Below, one piece after another: positions 27,259 through 36,499 of a DNA stretch of 64,000 nucleotides. Each line of letters begins with the position of its first letter. Within the stretch, counting starts at the first letter, position 1. The DNA lies in contig NZ_JAAQRO010000044.1 in assembly GCF_012070565.1 (NCBI RefSeq), positions 1 to 64,000 of the forward strand. Direction: 5' to 3'. The notes below the pieces were generated by a model. The model saw nothing but the letters and a program-made list of their open reading frames with translations, had not been told where the DNA came from and did no database searches. Made by a program: the position numbers and the translations under genes. The DNA comes from Anaerosporobacter faecicola (GTDB lineage: Bacteria; Bacillota; Clostridia; Lachnospirales; Lachnospiraceae).

Positions 27259-28167
27259 CTACAAATTCATCAACGGACTCGTCTTAACCGCAATCTCCAA
27301 CACATCGTCATTACTCATAGACTGCAAATACCTCTTAGTAATATTGATATTGCTGTGCCCTAATAACTTAGATACCGTAAACAAGTCACATCCGTTCTTC
27401 AATTGTGTCTGAGCATAATAATGCCTACAAGTATGAGGACTAATCCTTATCTGCTGACTTACCTTAACGCCTTCCCCACATTCCTTTACAACACGTTCTA
27501 TCGTCTCTATTGTGAGTTTCTTGCCTTTCTGAGAAAGCAGCAAATATTCTGATTGATAATTGTATTTATCCTTTATATAAGCTGTACGCACTCTCATATA
27601 CTTAATAAGCTGCTTATTTATAGTCGGTGTCAGTGGCCACATGCCTTATCTTTTTCCCTTTACCAAGAATATTGATATAAGTATCACGTATATCAGTAAG
27701 TTTCAATCCACAAAGCTCTGCATTCCTCATCCCTGTATCTAATAGCAGTATCATGATAAGCTGATTTCTAACATCTAAGTATCTGCTGCCCTTATAAAAC
27801 CGAACCTTCCGCACGACTTCATCATTTGTAAACGTATTAATCAATGTAATAGGCTCTTTCAGAAACCTTATCTTATCCATTGGATTACGAATAACGTACT
27901 CTTCTTGGAATGCATACTTAAAGTAAGCTCTCATAACCTTACTCATTCCATTTACATAGCTCTCTGTCAGTTGTTTATCATTAGATACTTAATATAACTC
28001 TTAATGACCGCTTGGTTTACCTCTTCAATCTCCACAATATCATACTCATTCTTAATAAACCGTATAACAGCCCTGTTATTGTTTTGATAAGACTTAATCG
28101 TCCTATCACTCAACTTTCTTAGCTTACAATCGAATATAAACTCCTTTAACACATCTTCTAACAACAT
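27259..28167 (-). pseudogene. tyrosine integrase of the island, two frameshifts
   Basis: Three consecutive frames together give one phage-type integrase of about 300 aa. Frame 1 (28167 to about 27990): SAM-like core-binding domain, LLEDVLKEFIFDCKLRKLS. Frame 2 (27946-27640): catalytic Arg in LLLDTGMRNAELCGL. Frame 3 (to 27259): HTCRH, LLGHSNINITKRYL with the catalytic Tyr. The first shift is near 27990 (reading VSNDKQLTESY resumes), the second near 27640 by one extra G (HV then PLTPTINKQLI). The R-H-R-H-Y residues are all still encoded. AGGAGG precedes the ATG. It lies at the right end of the island, next to attR. Confidence 0.85.
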
Positions 28168-28170
28168 AAA

Positions 28171-28207
28171 AAAACCTCCTATACGTGACATACGTATAAG
28201 AGGTTTT
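28171..28207. promoter_or_regulatory. palindrome that buries the integrase ribosome site
   Basis: AAAACCTC at one end pairs with GAGGTTTT at the other, with a TATACGT/ACGTATA inner stem. On the minus strand the AGGAGG of the integrase lies inside the 3' arm and a run of T follows, just before the ATG. It could act both as terminator of yebC transcripts entering the island and as a block to integrase translation. Confidence 0.55.
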
Positions 28208-28311
28208 CTACATTCGTAACTGAGCTTCTAAAAAGTGTTCGTATACCATCACCGGCACGATTTTTCAGAGATTTGAGAACAATGAAATTGCGGAAACCCG
28301 CATAAAATCAA

Positions 28312-29058
28312 CTATTCATCATCCTCATCTGGCTCATCCCAGTTGTGGTAAACTGCTTGCACATCATCATCTTCGTCTAGTAGATCCAATGTTTTTTGAA
28401 AGAATTTTATGTCTTTTTCATCAGTAAGTTGAACCCAAGTTTGAGGGATCATTGTTACTTCTGCTTGTGCCATCTTGATATTTTCTGCTTCTAATTTTTC
28501 ACGTACTTCACTTACCATATCTGGATCAGTAAGGATTTCGAAGCTATCTTCTTCTTCTGCGAAATCTTCTGCACCAGCATCTAAAGCGATCATCATAAGA
28601 TCATCTGCGTTCATATCGCATTCTTCTTTATCGATGATGATTTGACCTTTCTTATCGAACATGAAAGATACACAGCCTTGTGTTCCAACATTACCATTTC
28701 CTTTTGTAAAGGCATTTCTTACGTTAGAAGCAGTTCTGTTCTTGTTGTCCGTTAAAGCTTCTACGATGATTGCAATACCATTAGGACCATATCCTTCATA
28801 GCTTACATTTTCGTAATTAACGCTGTTTGCATCTCCAGCAGCTTTCTTGATCCCACGATCAATTGTATCATTTGGCATGTTGTTTGCTTTCGCTTTTGCA
28901 ATTACATCACGTAGTCTTGAGTTATTAAGTGGATCTGCTCCACCTTCTTTAACAGCAACTGCAATTTCTCTACCAATAATGGTAAAGATTTTACCTTTCG
29001 CTGCATCATTTTTTTCTTTTTTGTGTTTGATATTGGCAAACTTTGAATGTCCTGACAT
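28312..29058 (-). CDS. YebC/PmpR/TACO1 family protein
   Basis: The 248-aa protein is full length: SGHSKFANIKHKKEKNDAAKGKIFTIIGREI at the N-terminus, NMPNDTIDRGIKK, YEGYGPNGIAIIVEALTDNKNRT, and the acidic C-terminus DDDVQAVYHNWDEPDEDDE. YebC proteins were long called transcription regulators; recent work places some of them as ribosome-associated factors that help with difficult sequences. The last 17 codons and the stop region form the integration site of the island. Ribosome site AAGGAG. It is monocistronic, now without its original terminator directly downstream. Confidence 0.9.
   Translation of the reverse strand: MSGHSKFANIKHKKEKNDAAKGKIFTIIGREIAVAVKEGGADPLNNSRLRDVIAKAKANNMPNDTIDRGIKKAAGDANSVNYENVSYEGYGPNGIAIIVEALTDNKNRTASNVRNAFTKGNGNVGTQGCVSFMFDKKGQIIIDKEECDMNADDLMMIALDAGAEDFAEEEDSFEILTDPDMVSEVREKLEAENIKMAQAEVTMIPQTWVQLTDEKDIKFFQKTLDLLDEDDDVQAVYHNWDEPDEDDE
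28313..28365. repeat. attR-like 53-bp direct repeat inside the 3' end of yebC
   Basis: Identical to 15849-15901. The element supplies an equivalent 3' end, so the yebC reading frame stays complete at this junction. Confidence 0.85.
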
Positions 29059-29270
29059 ATGAATTCTCCTTTATAACATTTGTAAATATTTTATGTTGTT
29101 GCACGTACGCTCTCTACCAACAACTTTATATGACGGAAAAACTCCGTTAATCAACAATGGGGACTGAACACGTTCCGCTCCATTTTATACACTAACTGAA
29201 TTATTGTAACACGTTTTATTCCTACAAGCAAGTTTTGGTATGAAATAATCAAAACAATCCTTGTCAAATC

Positions 29271-29741
29271 CTAGTTATAGCCATCATTTCTTGTACTTAC
29301 TAATTTGTTCACTTTCTCCATAACTTCGATGGTATCTTCCACTGAACGAATGGCACACATAATTGTATCATCTCCTGCGATACAACCAACGATTCCGTTA
29401 ATGTGTAAGGCATCCAGTGCTGCTGCAACTGCCATTGCCATACCAGAAACCGTCTTGATTACCATGATGTTTTGTGCACGATCCATGGATACAAAACCAT
29501 CACGTAAGACGCGTACGAATTTTTCGCTTAATCCTGCTTCTTGCTTCTGTAATACAATATACTTTTGTTTTCCCTTTTCAGAAGAAACCTTCGTTAATTT
29601 TAATTCACGAATGTCTCTTGAAATCGTCGCTTGCGTAACGTTATAGCCTGCTGCATTCAACAATTCCGCTAATTCTTCTTGTGTTTCTACATCATTTTTG
29701 GTTATCAACTCAATTATCTTTGTCTGACGTTTGATTTTCAT
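29271..29741 (-). CDS. argR: arginine repressor
   Basis: The 156-aa protein has the ArgR winged helix (TKIIELITKNDVETQEELAELL, then VTQATISRDIRELKLTKV) and the C-terminal arginine-binding hexamerisation domain with GIVGCIAGDDTIMCAI. It controls arginine biosynthesis and catabolism genes. AGGAGG upstream. Last gene of the xseA-to-argR cluster, a standard clostridial arrangement. Confidence 0.95.
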   Translation of the reverse strand: MKIKRQTKIIELITKNDVETQEELAELLNAAGYNVTQATISRDIRELKLTKVSSEKGKQKYIVLQKQEAGLSEKFVRVLRDGFVSMDRAQNIMVIKTVSGMAMAVAAALDALHINGIVGCIAGDDTIMCAIRSVEDTIEVMEKVNKLVSTRNDGYN

Positions 29742-29757
29742 ACTTACCTCCTGATTC

Positions 29758-30612
29758 TTATCTTAATTTGTTCCTTAGAATCTCATAAAAATTCTTTTGA
29801 TTTATTTTGATTAATTTTGTAACTTTCTCCGCTTTCTTAACAAGTATTCGGTCTCCCGCTTTTAATTCCATACCCATTCGTCCATCAAAAGTTGCAATTG
29901 CCTCATCCGTCTGTGTTTTCTTGCTTTTATCGATTAGTATTGTGATTTCATCTTCTGCAGAGACTAGCACACTTCGCTGTCCCATGGAATGTGGACAAAT
30001 TGGTGTTACCATCATTAGATTCGTACTTGGAGCCGCAACCGGTCCTCCTGCAGACAGATTATATCCTGTTGAACCAGTAGGTGTCGCAATGATCACACCA
30101 TCACCATGGTATGTATCAACCAATATATCATTAACAAAAACACTTACACTGATAATTCGTGAAAAACCATTTCGTCCAATTACAAGATCATTTAACGCAT
30201 AATCTTGATATATAGTAGTATTTTCTCTAGTTATCTCGCCACAGATCATCATTCTTTCTTGAATCTGTATGTCTTGTTGCAGTAAACTATCCAGAGCTGG
30301 TATGATATCTTGTCTCTCAATCTCTGCTAAAAACCCTAATGTTCCCAGATTGATTCCTAACAAAGGAACTTCTCTCTGATACAGATCGGTAGCAGCACGA
30401 ATGATTGTTCCATCGCCACCAAGTACAATCACACAATCGGTATCTTCCGGGATCCATGATACATCGGTAACCACTCCAGCAAAATTACTTTCCTTTTGTA
30501 TAGAAGAGATCATACAATGTTTTCCCTTACTTAACAGATAGTCCCTAATTAACTTCGTCGTCTTGAATTCACTATCCTTATGGATATTGGTTATAATACA
30601 GAAATTATTCAT
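29758..30612 (-). CDS. nadK: NAD kinase
   Basis: The 284-aa protein shows VLGGDGTIIRA (the GGDGT motif), INLGTLGFLAEIE, and TPTGSTGYNLSAGGP, as in bacterial NAD kinases that make NADP+. The ATG at 30612 places the first beta strand (FCIITN) right at the N-terminus, but its ribosome site is weak; a GTG at 30627 preceded by AAGGG is an alternative start. It is 30 bp or less downstream of tlyA and 17 bp upstream of argR. Confidence 0.9.
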   Translation of the reverse strand: MNNFCIITNIHKDSEFKTTKLIRDYLLSKGKHCMISSIQKESNFAGVVTDVSWIPEDTDCVIVLGGDGTIIRAATDLYQREVPLLGINLGTLGFLAEIERQDIIPALDSLLQQDIQIQERMMICGEITRENTTIYQDYALNDLVIGRNGFSRIISVSVFVNDILVDTYHGDGVIIATPTGSTGYNLSAGGPVAAPSTNLMMVTPICPHSMGQRSVLVSAEDEITILIDKSKKTQTDEAIATFDGRMGMELKAGDRILVKKAEKVTKLIKINQKNFYEILRNKLR

Positions 30613-30642
30613 TCTACCTAACACCAAGCCCTTCTCGTAGAT

Positions 30643-31554
30643 TTACAGCGCACCGTGTGCATTGGCTACGGTCTCTCTAATATACATTGTTAAATCTAGA
30701 ATAGCTTCATTTCGAACAGATTGGTTGCATTCTTCTAAAGAAAGTTCCATATAACGTTCTCCTTCTTCTCGTTCATCTGAAGAATCTTCTTCCTCTGCAT
30801 TTGTTTCCGTGTTCTCAGTTTCCGGCTTCTTCTCCAGATAGAGCAGATATTCGATATTCCCCTCCGGTCCCTTAATCGGAGAATAATCTAGGTTCAATAT
30901 ATCGAATCCGATAGCAACGGCATACTTGATAACTTTTTCAATTACTTCAATATGAACACTCTTTTCCCGAACAACGCCTTTCTTTCCTACTTTCTCTCTT
31001 CCTGCTTCAAATTGTGGTTTGATCAGACATACAACCTGTCCCTTCTCTTCCAAAAGATTTCTTACAGGAATCAACACTTTTGTTAAAGAGATGAAGGCTA
31101 CATCAATGGAAGCAAATGCAATTGGTTCCCCGATCTCTTCCTTCGTTACATAACGAATGTTGGTTTTTTCCATACTTACGACTCTCTCGTCCTGACGTAA
31201 GGACCAAGCTAATTGATTCGTTCCCACATCCACTGCATAGACTTTGGAAGCACCATTTTGTAACATACAATCAGTGAATCCACCTGTTGAAGATCCAACA
31301 TCCATACATACTTTATCCTGCACCGATACTCCGTATTGTTCGATCGCTTTTTCAAGCTTATAGCCACCACGACTTACGTATTTCATGGCGTGTCCTTTTA
31401 CTTCGATCTCCACATCAGATGGGAACATACTCCCTGCTTTGTCTTCTCTTTGTCCATTTACAAAAACGTTCCCACACATGATGATCGCTTTTGCTTTTTC
31501 TCTCGATTCAGCCAGATTACGCTGAACCAACATTACATCTAAACGTTCTTTCAT
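30643..31554 (-). CDS. tlyA: TlyA family rRNA 2'-O-methyltransferase
   Basis: The 303-aa protein has an N-terminal S4 RNA-binding domain (KERLDVMLVQRNLAESREKAK) and an FtsJ-type methyltransferase domain with VCMDVGSSTGGFTDCML as the SAM motif. TlyA methylates 16S/23S rRNA cytidines. A C-terminal acidic insertion (around residues 255-275, rich in Glu and Asp) is unusual and sits just before the last helix. ATG at 31554 is preceded by GAGGTG; the longer frame would begin at a TTG. Confidence 0.9.
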   Translation of the reverse strand: MKERLDVMLVQRNLAESREKAKAIIMCGNVFVNGQREDKAGSMFPSDVEIEVKGHAMKYVSRGGYKLEKAIEQYGVSVQDKVCMDVGSSTGGFTDCMLQNGASKVYAVDVGTNQLAWSLRQDERVVSMEKTNIRYVTKEEIGEPIAFASIDVAFISLTKVLIPVRNLLEEKGQVVCLIKPQFEAGREKVGKKGVVREKSVHIEVIEKVIKYAVAIGFDILNLDYSPIKGPEGNIEYLLYLEKKPETENTETNAEEEDSSDEREEGERYMELSLEECNQSVRNEAILDLTMYIRETVANAHGAL

Positions 31555-31587
31555 AAGCACCTCATTCAACTACACTCATAACGCTAC

Positions 31588-33474
31588 CTATAACTGGCGA
31601 AGAATCGTCGCAACTACAGCTTGGGCATCCAACCCATAGGCTTTTCTTAATAATTCAACATCTCCCTGTGGAATGAAAGTATCCGGAAGAGCGATACGAA
31701 TGCATCTATTATCATTATAATTATTTTTGCATAAAAATCCAACTATTTTTTGACCAAAACCGCCAGATTCTACATTTTCTTCTAAAGTAACGACCATTTT
31801 ATGCGATGGTAACAATTCTTTCAAAAGAGATTCATCTAGTGGAGCAACAAATCTCATATTAACCAAACTTGCTTTATGCCCTGTACTCTTTAATCGTTCT
31901 CTTACCTGAAGGGCTACTTCTGTCATACTTCCAAATGCTAACAGAAGGATTTCTTCTTCTCTGTATATTAATTCACTTTTTCCATATTCTATCGGCGTTT
32001 GATAATCTTCCAAACCAGCATAGGCTTTTCCACGAGGATAGCGAATAGCAACTGGTCCATCATGATTCACAGCGAATTCCAACATGTTGGTTAATTCCTG
32101 TCCATTCTTTGGCGCCATCACCGTCATATTCGGCATCGTTAGTAAATAGGAGATATCAAAGACACCCTGGTGGGTTTCTCCATCACTTCCTACGATCCCT
32201 GCTCGGTCAATGGCAAATACCACAGGTAATGAGCTAATACAAACATCATGAATAATCTGATCATACGCTCTTTGTAAAAAGGAGGAATAGATCGCAACAA
32301 TTGGTTTCATTCCACCCGCAGCAAGTCCTGCTGCAAACGTAACCGCATGTTCTTCTGCAATCCCTACATCAAAGAACCGTTTGGGGTATTTCTTTGCAAA
32401 TCGAGTTAATCCTGTTCCAGAAGGCATTGCTGCTGTTATCGCTACAATCTTATCATTGGCTTCTGCAAGTTCCAACAATTTCATGGAAAATGTTTCTGTA
32501 TAACTCATACTACTTTTTTTCTTCACTACACCAGTTTCAATCACAAATGGATCAACACCGTGGTATTTGGCTGGATTCTTCTCTGCAAGTTGATATCCTT
32601 TTCCTTTTTTCGTCACCACATGGATGATCACTGCTTCTTTCATCTGCTTTGCACTATGAATTGCAGTCATCAACTGTTCGATATTATGACCATCAATCGG
32701 ACCAATATAAGTAAGTCCCATATCTTCAAACAACATCCCCGGTATAAATAACCGTTTAATACTATCCTTCGAACGACGTAATCGATCTACTACCGTTTTC
32801 CCTTTTGGTAAACTGGAGAGTGCTTTTTCAATTCCATCCTTAAAGCCATTATATTTCACGCTTGTACGAATTTTTCCGAGATAGGTAGCCATTCCACCTA
32901 CATTCTCACTGATGGACATATTGTTATCATTTAAGATAATGATCATATTCGATTTCAATCTGGCAGCATTATTCAATGCTTCGTATGCCATTCCACCTGA
33001 TAAAGCTCCATCACCGATCACTGCAACCACATTGTACTTTTCTCTTTGCAGATCCCTTGCTTTTGCTAGCCCAAGTGCGGCAGATATTGATGTAGAACTA
33101 TGCCCTGTATCGAAGGCATCACAATCGCTTTCTCGTCTTTTTGGAAAACCACATAGTCCTTCATACATACGAAGATTACGAAAGCCTTCTTTTCTTCCAG
33201 TCAATATTTTATGCGTATACGATTGATGTCCAACATCCCAAACCAATTTGTCCGTTGGGAGGTCTAATGACAGATGTAATGCCATTGTTAATTCAACAAC
33301 ACCAAGATTTGACGCAAGATGCCCACCCGTCTTGCTTATATTGGATATAAGAAACTGACGAATCTCCTCTGCCAAAGCCGCATATTCTTTTGCTGGTATA
33401 TTCTTAATATCATTTGCTTTCGTAATTTTGTCTAACAAACCAGACGTTTCCATGTTCTTTTTTTTCTCTTCCAT
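31588..33474 (-). CDS. dxs: 1-deoxy-D-xylulose-5-phosphate synthase
   Basis: The 628-aa protein is full length. It has LVWDVGHQSYTHKILTGR, the thiamin-diphosphate motif GDGALSGG...NDNNMSIS, and the pyrimidine domain with EEHAVTFAAGLA. It makes DXP from pyruvate and glyceraldehyde-3-phosphate, the first step of the MEP isoprenoid pathway. Its ATG overlaps the stop of ispA (TAATG), coupling two isoprenoid genes. Confidence 0.97.
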   Translation of the reverse strand: MEEKKKNMETSGLLDKITKANDIKNIPAKEYAALAEEIRQFLISNISKTGGHLASNLGVVELTMALHLSLDLPTDKLVWDVGHQSYTHKILTGRKEGFRNLRMYEGLCGFPKRRESDCDAFDTGHSSTSISAALGLAKARDLQREKYNVVAVIGDGALSGGMAYEALNNAARLKSNMIIILNDNNMSISENVGGMATYLGKIRTSVKYNGFKDGIEKALSSLPKGKTVVDRLRRSKDSIKRLFIPGMLFEDMGLTYIGPIDGHNIEQLMTAIHSAKQMKEAVIIHVVTKKGKGYQLAEKNPAKYHGVDPFVIETGVVKKKSSMSYTETFSMKLLELAEANDKIVAITAAMPSGTGLTRFAKKYPKRFFDVGIAEEHAVTFAAGLAAGGMKPIVAIYSSFLQRAYDQIIHDVCISSLPVVFAIDRAGIVGSDGETHQGVFDISYLLTMPNMTVMAPKNGQELTNMLEFAVNHDGPVAIRYPRGKAYAGLEDYQTPIEYGKSELIYREEEILLLAFGSMTEVALQVRERLKSTGHKASLVNMRFVAPLDESLLKELLPSHKMVVTLEENVESGGFGQKIVGFLCKNNYNDNRCIRIALPDTFIPQGDVELLRKAYGLDAQAVVATILRQL

Positions 33475-34421
33475 TATTTTTCCCTGTCTATCAAATAATA
33501 AATTAAAGCTTCCAGATACTCGTTCTTCTTATTCAATGACTGATATTGCGCAATCGCTTTTTTTGAATAAGCAAGGACATATTGTTTCGCTTCTTCTATC
33601 CCATATAGTGTTACATATGTCGTCTTTTCATTCTTCTCATCACTATGAATTGGTTTTCCAAGTATTTGAAGGGTACTGGTCTCATCTAAGATATCGTCTT
33701 GAATCTGGAAAGCCATCCCAATGGAATGTCCCACCTTCCGTATTGTCTCAACCTCTTGATCCGTTGCACCTGCTAATATCGCTCCAATCATCATGGAGGC
33801 TTCAATCAATGCACTTGTTTTCCAATCATAGATCACATCAAGTCGTTCTTTGTCAACCTGTTTTCCTGTCAACTCTACATCTATGACCTGACCACCAAGC
33901 ATTCCATAAATCCCTGGTTTTTCGGTTAAAACTTTCATGGCTTTCATGATGCGATTTGCACGATTTACATAGTCTCGTAATTGTTGTTCCGATAATTTAT
34001 TCTCAAATGGCTCTTGCTCTAAACAACCTGCATACGCTTTACAAGCTGTTTCATAGGCAAAATTAAGCAGACCATCTCCTGCTAGTATTCCCATTGCTTC
34101 TCCGAATACAACATGAGTGGTCTTCCTGCCACGACGATATTCATCATTATCCATTGCTGGCAGATCATCATGTACCAATGAATACGTGTGAATCATCTCC
34201 ATTGCTGCCATAAATGGTTCAATCTCTTTCTTCTCATTCCCACCAAATAAACGATAGGTCTCTTCCATTAACATTGGTCTCAACCGTTTTCCACCGGCTA
34301 AGACACTATAATTCATTGCTTTTAATACGGTTTCTTGAAAACCGCGCTCTTTTGGAAGGTAATTTATAATTACCTTCTCAACCTCTTCTATTCGTTTTTC
34401 TAATTCTTCTTTAAAGTTCAT
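33474..34421 (-). CDS. ispA: polyprenyl (farnesyl/geranyl) diphosphate synthase
   Basis: The 315-aa protein has GGKRLRPML, the first Asp-rich motif DDLPAMDNDEYRRGR and the second DDILD, as in short-chain trans-prenyl synthases. It condenses IPP with DMAPP/GPP. The ATG at 34421 overlaps the end of xseB by 11 nt; the longer frame to 34445 has no ribosome site. Chain length (C15 or C20) cannot be decided here. Confidence 0.92.
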   Translation of the reverse strand: MNFKEELEKRIEEVEKVIINYLPKERGFQETVLKAMNYSVLAGGKRLRPMLMEETYRLFGGNEKKEIEPFMAAMEMIHTYSLVHDDLPAMDNDEYRRGRKTTHVVFGEAMGILAGDGLLNFAYETACKAYAGCLEQEPFENKLSEQQLRDYVNRANRIMKAMKVLTEKPGIYGMLGGQVIDVELTGKQVDKERLDVIYDWKTSALIEASMMIGAILAGATDQEVETIRKVGHSIGMAFQIQDDILDETSTLQILGKPIHSDEKNEKTTYVTLYGIEEAKQYVLAYSKKAIAQYQSLNKKNEYLEALIYYLIDREK

Positions 34422-34626
34422 GTTCTTCTGATTCTCCTTCTTCATTAAGGATCAGGATCTTTTTCTCCACTTTATCAATGGAATCATTGCATGATTTTAC
34501 AAGCTTCATGCCTGACTGGTATAACTTGAACGATTCCTCCAGACCTACTTCTGGATTTTCTAATTGTTCAATAATCTGTTCTAATTCATCAAATGTTGAT
34601 TCAATGGTTTTTGCTGCTTTTGCCAT
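34411..34626 (-). CDS. xseB: exodeoxyribonuclease VII small subunit
   Basis: 71 aa. Contains FDELEQIIEQLENPEVGLEESFKLYQSGMKL, the XseB signature, within a helical coiled body. Its ATG overlaps the xseA stop (TAATG). It binds XseA to form exonuclease VII. Confidence 0.95.
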   Translation of the reverse strand: MAKAAKTIESTFDELEQIIEQLENPEVGLEESFKLYQSGMKLVKSCNDSIDKVEKKILILNEEGESEEHEL

Positions 34627-35834
34627 TATTCACGCCTCCTTGTCATCGTTGATTCTACTGTTGCGTTTACCTCTCCATCAAGCATCGCAATTGTAATAGA
34701 ATCCCCTTTGGCAACCTGCTCGATACTCCGTACGATTTGTTTCTTCTCGTCCATTACGACGGCATATCCCTTGTTTAGTTTTTCTAAAGGAGAAACACCT
34801 TTCATTCGTTGTGCATATAACTCCAACTGGTGTCTTTTGGCTAACAAACGTTGTTGCATCAAGGATTGCAACCGATTTTCCCGTTCAATCAGATCTTGTC
34901 GTCTGGAATTGATCTGGTTGATGGGGCTAGTATGCTCTAATTGCATTCCATATCGTTGAACTTGGTTTCTCGCCAACTGAATCTTCTGTCGCATATGGAA
35001 TTGAAAGGTTCTCTGATATGCTTGCAGATCGTCTAGTAGATCTCGTATATCTCCCGTAACCAATTCCGCCGCAGCCGATGGTGTTGGCGCCCGTAAATCT
35101 GCCACATAATCTGCAATGGTAGTATCCGTCTCATGTCCAACGGCGGATATGATTGGCGTCTTACATGCATAGATCGCTCTTGCTACCGATTCTTCATTAA
35201 ATGCCCACAAATCTTCAATGGATCCTCCACCACGTCCAACAATGATTGTATCCACACCATAAGTATCAAGGACAGAAATTCCTTTGATAATAGAAGGCGC
35301 AGCAGCGGTTCCCTGAACCAAAGCTGGATATAAGACCAACTGCAGGTATGGATTTCTTCTGGACGTTACCTGAATCATATCCTGAATCGCGGCACCCGTT
35401 TTCGCTGTTACAATACCAATCTTACGAGGATACTGCATGATTGGTTTCTTATGAGCCCCATCGAATAAGCCTTCTGATTCCAACTGTTTCTTCATAACTT
35501 CAAACTTCTGATAGAGAACGCCCGCTCCATCTAAGAGAATCTCTCTCGCATATAATTGGTATTTGCCATCTCTTTCGTATACACTGATACTACCGAGAAC
35601 GACAACACTTTGTCCCTCTTGCAAACGAAATCCTAGACCGCTTCTTTGTCCAGCAAACATTACGCATGCCATCTGTCCGCTTGCATCTTTTAAGGTGAAA
35701 TAGATATGTCCAGAGGTATGGTACTTACAGTTCGAGACTTCACCTTTCACATAGATACGATTCAGCGCATAATCTCTTGAAAACATATCTTTAATATACA
35801 GATTAATCTGTGTGACCGTATATACATGATCCAT
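34626..35834 (-). CDS. xseA: exodeoxyribonuclease VII large subunit
   Basis: 402 aa. N-terminal OB fold (YTVTQINLYIKDMF, VKGEVSNCKYHTSGHIYFTLKD), then the catalytic domain with IGIVTAKTGAAIQDM, VGRGGGSIEDLWAFN and SAVGHETDTTIADYVAD. The C-terminal coiled coil contacts XseB. GGAGGT precedes the ATG with a rather long spacing of 11. Confidence 0.96.
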   Translation of the reverse strand: MDHVYTVTQINLYIKDMFSRDYALNRIYVKGEVSNCKYHTSGHIYFTLKDASGQMACVMFAGQRSGLGFRLQEGQSVVVLGSISVYERDGKYQLYAREILLDGAGVLYQKFEVMKKQLESEGLFDGAHKKPIMQYPRKIGIVTAKTGAAIQDMIQVTSRRNPYLQLVLYPALVQGTAAAPSIIKGISVLDTYGVDTIIVGRGGGSIEDLWAFNEESVARAIYACKTPIISAVGHETDTTIADYVADLRAPTPSAAAELVTGDIRDLLDDLQAYQRTFQFHMRQKIQLARNQVQRYGMQLEHTSPINQINSRRQDLIERENRLQSLMQQRLLAKRHQLELYAQRMKGVSPLEKLNKGYAVVMDEKKQIVRSIEQVAKGDSITIAMLDGEVNATVESTMTRRRE

Positions 35835-35898
35835 TGAACTCTCTACCTCCTTCTGATTTACTCGCTGGTTAGGACGTCAAAAGCCCTTAACCACTCAA

Positions 35899-36294
35899 TT
35901 AAACAAGTTTCGCCAAGATTCCGTTGATAAATGCAGCCGAATTGTCTTCTCCGAAAATCTTCGCTATCTCTACAGCTTCATTGATTGCCACCTTTGTTGG
36001 TACATCTTCATCATACTTCATCTCATAAATAGCTAATCGAAGAATTGTGAGATCGACTTTCCCAATTCGGTTGATTTTCCAACCTTCTGTTACACGCTCA
36101 ATCATCCCATCAATATCAGTAATCAATGGTAATATTTTATCCATTTTATCTTTTAGATATGTCATATCTTTTTCAGATGGCTCTTCTAATTGCTCAAAAT
36201 ACATCTGAATTTGTTCATTCAACTCTGTTTGTTCATGAAATTCTCTACGAAATAACATTCTAAATAAATGTTCTCTACATTCTCTTCTATTCAT
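35899..36294 (-). CDS. nusB: transcription antitermination protein NusB
   Basis: 131 aa, all-helical. Begins RRECREHLFRMLF, has VDLTILRLAIYEM and ends in VAINEAVEIAKIFGEDNSAAFINGILAKLV, the NusB pattern. It binds boxA RNA with NusE for rRNA antitermination. AGGAGG upstream. Confidence 0.95.
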   Translation of the reverse strand: MNRRECREHLFRMLFRREFHEQTELNEQIQMYFEQLEEPSEKDMTYLKDKMDKILPLITDIDGMIERVTEGWKINRIGKVDLTILRLAIYEMKYDEDVPTKVAINEAVEIAKIFGEDNSAAFINGILAKLV

Positions 36295-36440
36295 TAAATT
36301 CCTCCTGCGTTTTCCTTACCTGTACGCGTTTCTTATAATTTAACAAAGAATCTGTTTTGCAGACTCTCTTGCCTAGCACGCTTGCTAAAATTTACTTCTT
36401 CGTACGAGTGTCATACCCACATCCCTATTACATAAAATAT

Positions 36441-36461
36441 CCCCGCACATTAAGTGCGGGG
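36441..36461 (-). terminator. short GC-rich hairpin between asp23-like gene and nusB
   Basis: CCCCGCAC and GTGCGGGG flank a 5-nt loop, followed on the minus strand by ATATTTTAT. Probable terminator of the Asp23-family gene. Confidence 0.6.
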
Positions 36462-36499
36462 GTTGAAGCACCCGTTCCACTCTGATCATGGGTATTTGA

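Larger units (their letters stand above)
15849..28365. mobile_element. 12.5-kb genomic island integrated at the 3' end of yebC
   Basis: The island is bounded by a perfect 53-bp direct repeat derived from the last codons and stop of yebC. A tyrosine integrase gene (broken) lies directly inside the right end, pointing away from yebC, as in typical integrative elements. Cargo in transcription order: integrase, FtsZ-like short ORF, serine recombinase (frameshifted), hsdM, hsdS, TIR gene, hsdR, RelA/SpoT-domain gene, DGQHR gene. The cargo is visibly more AT-rich than the flanking housekeeping genes. No conjugation, replication or phage structural genes were seen, so it is a defence-type island or the remnant of a larger element. 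Confidence 0.85.

Noticed and set aside
27259-28191. Programmed frameshifting in the integrase
   Set aside because: Two shifts at different places without slippery heptamers, in an element with a further broken recombinase; decay is simpler.
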